Assembly: GCA_002686705.1 (NCBI GenBank)
Contig: NYYH01000016.1
Coordinates: 71,560 to 92,587 of the forward strand
Direction of reading: 5' to 3'
Source of the DNA: Bacteroidota bacterium
Lineage (GTDB): Bacteria; Bacteroidota; Bacteroidia; Bacteroidales; F082
DNA length: 21,028 nt
Position numbers and translations under genes: made by a program. Of this stretch, positions 15,223-21,028 are shown piece after piece (positions within the stretch are counted from its first letter, which is position 1; the number at the start of each line of letters is the position of its first letter). The notes under the pieces were generated by a model, which saw nothing but the letters and a program-made list of their open reading frames with translations, was not told the origin of the DNA and did no database searches.

Positions 15223-16974
15223 CTATTTAATAATCAATTTTTTAGTCAACTGACCACCTTCTTTAAACATTACTGTTACAAAGTAGATCCCTCTTTTCCA
15301 TCCGTCGTGATCTAACATGTATTGATATCCATCAACTTCAACACTGAAAACAACGCGTCCGATGGCATCCATAAAAATAATCTCACTCATTTTGGTTTTA
15401 TCATTTTCAACAACAACAGAACCAGAAGAAGGATTAGGATATAATTTCATTGCATCTCTAACTTCAATAGATTCACCGATTCCTGTAGCAAGATCCAATT
15501 GTAATACTGCTCGCGGATTTAAATATCCCATAATTGTATCAATGTAGATTAATCCTTGTTCCTGGCTCATATTAGGGTTAGAAAATAAACCACTATTATT
15601 TATATCAACAGCGTTAAAATTTGTTCCCATTTGAGCATTTGTTGCGGCTACAACAGCTTCAAGGGTTGCGAAATCCCACCAATCCCATGGTGATACCTGG
15701 TTACCGAATACACTAGTACCTCCGTTAAGGGGTAAAATAAAAGGATATAAGCCTTCAGCACCTTCGCTTACAGTCATGGTAGGTTGTGTAGCATAAATAT
15801 ATTCATAAGTTTGTCCATAAGTAGCACGGGCAGCATCGGTAAAAGAATTACCATCTGGTATTCCGGAGAATGCATCATTATTTCCAAATTCATTTGCTTT
15901 GCGGATAAATATATTTCCTCCATCAACCTCCACTACATTTTCGTTAGTGGTGGGTACCACAACCATTCCATGATCAAATGGCGCAAAAGGATCGCGGAGA
16001 CAATGGAAAGCAACCATTGCAGCATCACCCTGCTCTAACCAAGTAGAATCTGCTAATGAACCACCCATATTAACCGACATACTAATATCTTTAGGTAGTC
16101 CAAAATCGAAAAGAGGGTCATGCAATCTTAGAAATCCTGGACCCCCATCTATGGTTCCGTCTCTGGATTCGATAACAAATGGTAATCCGGTTCCGGTATC
16201 AATAAATTTCGGTAGTCCGGCTATCTCGGTGTTGTAATTATTTAAAGTGGCATAAGCTTGAGTTACATATCCACCGGAACCTTGACCGATTAACGCAAAT
16301 TTAGCGGGATCAATTCCAAACGGACCTCCTGCAGGTGAACGTAGAAATCTTACAGCAGTTTGAACATCGTGAAGAGCACGATAAACAGCTTGCAATAACG
16401 TTCCCCGTCGAACATTCTCGTCGGTAGATAATGGGTTCCATCCTAAGCGATAGTTAACGTTTGCGGCAACATACCCTCGCTTTGCCATTTGTTTGCAAAT
16501 ATTTACGCCAACACTGTCAATTTTATCACCGGTTGTTGCACCGTTGAATAATGCCGGTAAAAAATTTCCGGTATGTACATTAATAAAAACCGGTCGATTT
16601 GTAACTTCATCACTTGCCGGAGGAGTATAAACATCCATTTCTAAGGGTGTTATTTTTACCATGGTCTGCAGTGAGTCTGGTAAAACCGAATTCGGATAAA
16701 AGAAATTCATGTAGGATAACAGCGTATCCGGATTAGTAATTGAAGCATCAATCAGATCATTTAAAAAATCCATTTCAGCTTGCCATTGTACCATTTCTAA
16801 GGGTACATCAGGATCCGGAAATGTAGATATCAAAGGGTTTACATTAACCCCAAAACTAACGTCTTCGGTTAATAGATACGAATCGAAAATTTCGCTTAAG
16901 TATCGCTGTGCATTAACTTGTGTAGAAAATGCAAGAGCAATTAAAATGATTAAACTTTGTAAAAAATTTTTCAT
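15223..16974 (-). CDS. Secreted alpha/beta-hydrolase (carboxylesterase-like) protein with T9SS sorting domain
   Basis: This 583-residue protein has a signal peptide (1 to about 22, VNAQ), an alpha/beta-hydrolase-like domain (about 105-400) and a type A sorting domain (about 508-583, KLYPNPSSGS ... KKLIIK), so it should be exported and surface-anchored or released. HTGNF at 134-138 resembles the oxyanion-hole HGGGF of carboxylesterases, and YVAANVNYRLG (168-178) is also typical. The nucleophile elbow reads IGQGSGGY (Ser233), so the Gly two residues before Ser is Gln instead. His324/Asp328 sit in FHCLRDPFAPF. No His occurs between 336 and the sorting domain, so the catalytic His is not where the family has it; His335 is the last candidate. 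It may be inactive, or use an altered triad. The gene follows the TonB-dependent receptor gene by 52 bp and is closed by a strong terminator. Confidence 0.82.
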   Translation of the reverse strand: MKNFLQSLIILIALAFSTQVNAQRYLSEIFDSYLLTEDVSFGVNVNPLISTFPDPDVPLEMVQWQAEMDFLNDLIDASITNPDTLLSYMNFFYPNSVLPDSLQTMVKITPLEMDVYTPPASDEVTNRPVFINVHTGNFLPALFNGATTGDKIDSVGVNICKQMAKRGYVAANVNYRLGWNPLSTDENVRRGTLLQAVYRALHDVQTAVRFLRSPAGGPFGIDPAKFALIGQGSGGYVTQAYATLNNYNTEIAGLPKFIDTGTGLPFVIESRDGTIDGGPGFLRLHDPLFDFGLPKDISMSVNMGGSLADSTWLEQGDAAMVAFHCLRDPFAPFDHGMVVVPTTNENVVEVDGGNIFIRKANEFGNNDAFSGIPDGNSFTDAARATYGQTYEYIYATQPTMTVSEGAEGLYPFILPLNGGTSVFGNQVSPWDWWDFATLEAVVAATNAQMGTNFNAVDINNSGLFSNPNMSQEQGLIYIDTIMGYLNPRAVLQLDLATGIGESIEVRDAMKLYPNPSSGSVVVENDKTKMSEIIFMDAIGRVVFSVEVDGYQYMLDHDGWKRGIYFVTVMFKEGGQLTKKLIIK

Positions 16975-17026
16975 AGGATATAAATTTTAGTGATTTTTGG
17001 CGAAAGATAACATTTTTTTTTTAATA

Positions 17027-19903
17027 TTAGCGATTGATCCAATCATATGAAATGGAAAAATAAGCTAACCGACCAACCAACGGTCCACCATAAACCTGAT
17101 AAACCTGATTATTCAGAACATTAGCAGCACCTAATTTAAAGGTCATATTAAGCTTTTGTAGCTTGTAATTAACTTGTGCATCAACCAAAGAATAAGAATC
17201 GATAAATCCGGTAAACTGTGGTGAACCTTCAAACTCGAATCCCTGAATCCATTTGTAATTGACACCAAATCCAAAATACCTGGCTCCAAACAATACAAAA
17301 TCACGACCACTAATCCCTACGTTAAATTTGTTTTCAGGCGTGTTAAAGGCAGGAATAATAGGGTCAACAGATCCCTGTAGGTCTAATTTATTCCATGAAT
17401 AATTGGCATTGATAACCCAATTTAGTCCAAGGTAGTAATTGGCGCCAACAGTTACCCCTTGTGTAGTAACCTGGTCGGTAGCATTGGCAGCAATACGATA
17501 TACCTGAAAAGTTGAGGGTAAAGGATTTGCAGGATTATAATCAATGTCGATACCGATGTTATAACCTATAAAATGCTCGTACCAACTGTGATAATATGTA
17601 AGGTCTATATAAAATTTATCGCTAAACATACCACGGTATCCAATTTCAACGGTTTGCACTTGTTCAGGTCGAATAGGTGCAACATTAAAAAAAACGAGCT
17701 TATCCCACCCGAAAGTGGGTTTTGAATTTATAGCTTCTTTAAAAGAATCAACTGTTACCAGCGAATCCATACCGTTTAAATTACCAATCAAAATTGCTCT
17801 GCCAACGTTGTAATATAAAAACTGATCGGCCATTGTTGGATTTCGTACTGCAGTGGAATATGATAGTCGAAATATATGTTCTTTAACAGAATTATATACC
17901 ACTGAAAATGCGGGTGATACAACCGGATCGAAATTTTCATTTTTATCAACCCTAACTGTCCCTAAAAAAATCATTCTATCGTCTAATATTTTATATTCGA
18001 TACCGAGATACCCTCCAATATTCCAATTGGTAATTTTTATGCCTGCAGTATCTGCAAATATGGTTCCTTTTGAATCGGGGGTATAAAGGCGATAATTACC
18101 ACCTAAGGTAAATCCTACCGGTCCTGCTTTAAACTGATATTGCCCATCGATATTATAGAGTGAGGATTTATCATAAAACCGCGACCCTCCCTCGGTAAAT
18201 AGCCGTGATGTTATATTGTTTAACAATGAATCATAACGTTCGGTACCCGGTTTAAAAAAGGGATGCTCAAACTCGGAGGCTGCAGCATTATCCGAGAATT
18301 CGCGTGTTTCGGCATGCCAAACCAGCATGCTGTCTTTATTTTGGCCAATCCAATCATCTTGAAGACCAACAGTTTCTGATTGCCATTCAAGGTTTGCTTC
18401 ACCAAAAATGATTAAAGCTTCTTCAATAGTACAACCACATGTGGCAAGTATATCTCCGAGATTGGGTCTGTTTTCTTCATTTTTAGGTAATCCGGCATCA
18501 TACATACGTGGAACAATAAACGTCTGATAATAGGAGGAATAATCTTTATAAAAAACGCCTTCTTTTTTGGATGCATTCTCCATTTCGAAAGCAGTAACAA
18601 CAGCATCGAATGAATCACCTGCATCTTCATGGGTCATGTAAGCCCTTACGAAAAATTTATCAGGTTGACCTATTTCGAGTTTATTCTGAAAAAATTGAAT
18701 ATTTTTTAAGCTATACCTATTATCACCCTGGTAAACTGTTGTTCCAAAACTATAATTAAATCCATAGTTGATTTCTATTTTATCGGTAATTTTGTAATAC
18801 AGTCCAATATTGGTTTTAACGTTCTTCGTATCATAGTCAACAATATCTTTTTCCATATATCCGGTTCTGTAAATTCTTCCTAAACCGGGATAAGTAATTG
18901 GGTTGCCACTGAAGTCATTACCACCTGTAAGCACCTCATCACCATAGCGGTTTACCGCATCATATCCTGAATAATTTGAAGGGGTGTCTTCTGAAGTCGT
19001 ACTTGCATCAAGGTTTCCCGCTACCCAATCGTGCGCCTGCATGCCCAGAATATTAAGTTTGTAGGCAAATTTATCATGGCCAGCTTTGTTTTTTATCACT
19101 TGGGCCCATCTTACACTTAACTGGGTAAGGTTCCGTTCACCAACTTTAAGTTCGACCGATAAACCAGGAAATAACATGGGTGATTTACTAGCCATATTGA
19201 TTACCCCATTAAAAGCACCGGGTCCGAAGAATGCAGAACTGGCACCTGCCACTATTTCTACCTTCATTACATCCAGATCGGGTGATCCCAAAAAATTACC
19301 AAGTGAAAAGTTTAAGCCCGGCGATTGATTATCAACCCCATCGATCAATTGAAGTGACCGAACAGGTGATGTAGAATTAAATCCACGAGTATTAACTACT
19401 TTAAAACCCATACTTGCCGATGTAACATCCACTCCTTTCAGATTCCCAAGGCTTTCATAAAAATCACCTGAAGCAGCCTCTTTTATAGCCAACACATCCA
19501 TAGATTCAATTGTTAAGGGTGACATTTTTTGTTTTTCGCTTATTCGACTACCTATGATCCGGACTTCATCCATTAAAACCATGTCAGATTCCAGCTTAAT
19601 TTTTATCGGAGTGCTAAAGTCATTTACAGAATGTTCAATTGAGAGATATCCCAAAAAACTTATAACAATGGTAAAAGGAGGGGTTTGGTTCGTTTTTAAC
19701 TCAAAATTCCCATTCAAATCTGTTACGGTTCCAATTGTGGTTCCTTTTATAACTACACTTGCTCCAATTAATTCTTCACCTGTTTCTTTGTCAGTAATTT
19801 TTCCTTTAACAATGTTTTCTTGAGCAAATACACTTGACAACCCAACGGTTAATAGCAGAAGTGCTAAAAAGCCAATTCGATTATAAACAAGGGTTGATGC
19901 CAT
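17027..19903 (-). CDS. TonB-dependent outer-membrane receptor with carboxypeptidase-regulatory-like domain
   Basis: This predicted outer-membrane transporter, driven by TonB-ExbBD, has 958 residues. A signal peptide (about 1-27, VFAQ) precedes a CarboxypepD_reg-like domain (about 31-105, VKGKITDKETGEELIGASV). The plug domain (about 125-243) contains VVNTRGFNSTSPVRSLQLID and IEIVAG-like and GVINMASK motifs. A 22-strand barrel then runs to the C-terminus (ISYDWINR). A long extracellular-loop-like region contains a CGC pair (Cys489/Cys491). The layout resembles SusC-like receptors, but no SusD-type lipoprotein gene is adjacent; instead a T9SS esterase-like gene follows after 52 bp. It is therefore better described as a general TonB-dependent receptor. 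The ligand is unknown. The upstream 127 bp to ung has no clear promoter match. Confidence 0.93.
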   Translation of the reverse strand: MASTLVYNRIGFLALLLLTVGLSSVFAQENIVKGKITDKETGEELIGASVVIKGTTIGTVTDLNGNFELKTNQTPPFTIVISFLGYLSIEHSVNDFSTPIKIKLESDMVLMDEVRIIGSRISEKQKMSPLTIESMDVLAIKEAASGDFYESLGNLKGVDVTSASMGFKVVNTRGFNSTSPVRSLQLIDGVDNQSPGLNFSLGNFLGSPDLDVMKVEIVAGASSAFFGPGAFNGVINMASKSPMLFPGLSVELKVGERNLTQLSVRWAQVIKNKAGHDKFAYKLNILGMQAHDWVAGNLDASTTSEDTPSNYSGYDAVNRYGDEVLTGGNDFSGNPITYPGLGRIYRTGYMEKDIVDYDTKNVKTNIGLYYKITDKIEINYGFNYSFGTTVYQGDNRYSLKNIQFFQNKLEIGQPDKFFVRAYMTHEDAGDSFDAVVTAFEMENASKKEGVFYKDYSSYYQTFIVPRMYDAGLPKNEENRPNLGDILATCGCTIEEALIIFGEANLEWQSETVGLQDDWIGQNKDSMLVWHAETREFSDNAAASEFEHPFFKPGTERYDSLLNNITSRLFTEGGSRFYDKSSLYNIDGQYQFKAGPVGFTLGGNYRLYTPDSKGTIFADTAGIKITNWNIGGYLGIEYKILDDRMIFLGTVRVDKNENFDPVVSPAFSVVYNSVKEHIFRLSYSTAVRNPTMADQFLYYNVGRAILIGNLNGMDSLVTVDSFKEAINSKPTFGWDKLVFFNVAPIRPEQVQTVEIGYRGMFSDKFYIDLTYYHSWYEHFIGYNIGIDIDYNPANPLPSTFQVYRIAANATDQVTTQGVTVGANYYLGLNWVINANYSWNKLDLQGSVDPIIPAFNTPENKFNVGISGRDFVLFGARYFGFGVNYKWIQGFEFEGSPQFTGFIDSYSLVDAQVNYKLQKLNMTFKLGAANVLNNQVYQVYGGPLVGRLAYFSISYDWINR

Positions 19904-20030
19904 AAAGTTGGTTAGTTTCCAATTTTTAAGTTGGCAATTTAGAACTTTTTACTGAAAATAAAAGAAATTTTATTTACTCCCATTCTTTAGACAACCATCT
20001 TTCAACGATAAGTTATCTTGTGGTATTCTT

Positions 20031-20714
20031 TTATTCTGTCAATTTCCAGTCAATAGGCTCAAGGCCATTCTCAATTAAAATACTATTTGCTTTCGAGAAA
20101 TGCTTGCAGCCAAAAAAGCCTCTATACACAGAAAATGGTGACGGATGTGGTGCTGTAAGAATAAAGTGTTTATCAGTATCAATCAATCCAATTTTATCTT
20201 GTGCATATTTCCCCCACAGTAAAAACACAATTCCAGCTCTGAGATCAGAAATCGATTTTATCACCTGATCTGTAAACCGTTCCCATCCCTGCCCTTGATG
20301 AGAACCAGCTTCGCCATTACGAACTGATAAAGTGGCATTTAATAAGAGTACTCCTTGCTTAGCCCACTTTTCCAAATTTCCAGAAACAGGAGGTACTACA
20401 GATAAGTCTTCAGATAACTCTTTAAATATATTCTTTAAAGAAGGAGGCAGTCGAACACCATCTGGCACGGAGAAACTAAGCCCATGCGCCTGCCCTTCGC
20501 CGTGATATGGGTCCTGACCTAATATTACTGCTTTAACACTTGGCAGGGGTGTGTGATTAAATGCCGAAAATATTTGAGAGCCTTTTGGAAAGATAGTGTG
20601 TAATTTTTTCTCTTCACTTAAAAATAGCTTTAATTCACTAAAATAAGGAGCTAGAAACTCATCTTTTAAAGCTTCACTCCAACTCTCTTCGATCTTAGGT
20701 TTCTTTCCTGACAT
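20031..20714 (-). CDS. ung: Uracil-DNA glycosylase (family 1)
   Basis: This enzyme excises uracil from DNA to start base-excision repair. With the start chosen here the protein has 227 residues, the usual length. Signatures are the water-activating GQDPYHG motif (Asp68), LLLNATLSV (the family LLLNxxLTV segment, with uracil-contacting Asn), LLWGKYAQ, and APHPSPFSVYRGFFGCKHF with catalytic His190. An upstream in-frame ATG at 20739-20741 would add nine residues (MFNFNFQSN). I prefer the inner ATG because MSGKKPKIEESW gives the normal distance to the conserved ESW, and because a TACTTTTA sequence at 20742-20749 (seven of eight with the -7 consensus) would place transcription start inside the longer form. 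It is transcribed alone, leftward, towards the receptor gene but with a 127 bp gap. Confidence 0.94.
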   Translation of the reverse strand: MSGKKPKIEESWSEALKDEFLAPYFSELKLFLSEEKKLHTIFPKGSQIFSAFNHTPLPSVKAVILGQDPYHGEGQAHGLSFSVPDGVRLPPSLKNIFKELSEDLSVVPPVSGNLEKWAKQGVLLLNATLSVRNGEAGSHQGQGWERFTDQVIKSISDLRAGIVFLLWGKYAQDKIGLIDTDKHFILTAPHPSPFSVYRGFFGCKHFSKANSILIENGLEPIDWKLTE

Positions 20715-20757
20715 ATTACTTTGAAAATTAAAATTAAACAATAAAAGTAAAAAAATC

Positions 20758-20788
20758 TTGTTATTTACTTAAAATCTGCTTTTCTTTG
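20758..20788 (+). promoter_or_regulatory. Putative promoter of the 42-residue lipoprotein gene
   Basis: TTG at 20758-20760 is followed after 20 bp by TTTCTTTG at 20781-20788, which matches TAnnTTTG at seven of eight positions. The predicted leader to the ATG at 20823 is about 28 nt, like the other small lipoprotein gene in this window. Confidence 0.45.
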
Positions 20789-20822
20789 TCATACGCAAAC
20801 TAAACCTTATAGTAGTAAAGTT

Positions 20823-20951
20823 ATGAAAAAAATAATTATCCTCATTTCAGCAGTAGCACTTCTTGCTGTTTTTGCTATTTCATGCAAATCATCTAATAAA
20901 TGTGCTGCATACGGGGAAAATCATAAGTATCAAAAAGAAAGCAAATATTAA
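20823..20951 (+). CDS. 42-residue small lipoprotein of unknown function
   Basis: The short frame starts MKKIIILISAVALLAVFAISC, a textbook signal with basic start, hydrophobic core and lipobox (AISC, lipidated Cys21). The mature peptide is only about 22 residues (KSSNKCAAYGENHKYQKESKY), strongly basic, with one further cysteine (Cys27) in CAAYGE. It resembles small Bacteroidota lipopeptides with a CPAY-like motif that I recall but cannot verify here. The promoter candidate upstream and the terminator hairpin 40 bp downstream fit an independent single-gene transcript. The alternative, chance occurrence, is unlikely because the signal, lipobox, promoter and terminator all agree. No function can be assigned. 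Confidence 0.72.
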   Translation: MKKIIILISAVALLAVFAISCKSSNKCAAYGENHKYQKESKY

Positions 20952-20990
20952 TTTTCTGTGCCATTTGGGCTTTCTAACTTATTAAATAGT

Positions 20991-21011
20991 TACCGGCTTT
21001 CCGGTATTTTT
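20991..21011 (+). terminator. Intrinsic terminator after the 42-residue lipoprotein gene
   Basis: TACCGG (20991-20996) and CCGGTA (21001-21006) form a perfect 6-bp stem around a CTTT loop, followed directly by a run of five T and further T-rich sequence. Confidence 0.75.
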
Positions 21012-21028
21012 CTTTCCTTGGTTATGAA

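Noticed and set aside
15223..19903. Polysaccharide utilisation locus
   Set aside because: There is no SusD-type protein, glycoside hydrolase, lyase or regulator nearby, so a receptor alone does not support it.
19956..19975. A/T-only inverted repeat (AAATAAAA/TTTTATTT) upstream of the receptor gene
   Set aside because: Such repeats are expected by chance in AT-rich gaps and this one has no G-C pair.
21024..21028. ATG at the right edge as start of another gene
   Set aside because: Only five bases are visible, so nothing can be supported.

Overview
The window reads as a Bacteroidota chromosome segment, most likely from an environmental, Bacteroidales-like organism. The base composition is AT-rich. 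Several secreted proteins end in type IX secretion (T9SS) type A sorting domains, a TonB-dependent receptor carries an N-terminal carboxypeptidase-regulatory-like domain, gene starts generally lack Shine-Dalgarno sequences, and many upstream regions contain the Bacteroidota -7 element TAnnTTTG. No tRNA, rRNA, CRISPR array, insertion sequence or phage gene was seen.

Left part (1-5231): a leftward, C-terminally cut ADP-heptose epimerase gene (hldD/rfaD, LPS core) diverges from two rightward tandem genes for secreted serine proteases. Both proteases have lysyl-endopeptidase-like catalytic domains, PKD domains and T9SS sorting domains. They differ at the residue expected to set Lys specificity.

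Centre-left (5261-10478): a leftward, overlapping three-gene unit encodes a membrane-anchored PASTA-domain protein, a 716-residue T9SS cargo protein and an RluA-family pseudouridine synthase. It diverges from the D-Ala-D-Ala ligase gene ddl. The PASTA/ddl pairing suggests a link to cell-wall synthesis.

Centre (10533-14902): rdgB (XTP/dITP pyrophosphatase) overlaps an upstream TMEM175-like K+ channel gene. A small cysteine-containing lipoprotein gene with a clear promoter follows. Next comes a leftward FadL-type outer-membrane transporter/SGNH-hydrolase lipoprotein pair, which could release and import lipids.

Right part (15171-21028): a leftward pair encodes a TonB-dependent receptor without a SusD partner and a T9SS-secreted alpha/beta-hydrolase-like protein with an atypical active site. 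A strong intrinsic terminator closes the unit. Then come ung (uracil-DNA glycosylase) and a 42-residue lipoprotein gene with its own putative promoter and terminator.

Most of the window is ordinary housekeeping and secretion content. The most unusual items are the divergent active site of the receptor-linked esterase-like protein, the split in predicted specificity of the protease pair, the T9SS cargo gene embedded in the PASTA/pseudouridine-synthase unit, and the two small lipoproteins. I found no evidence for a clearly new multi-gene system.
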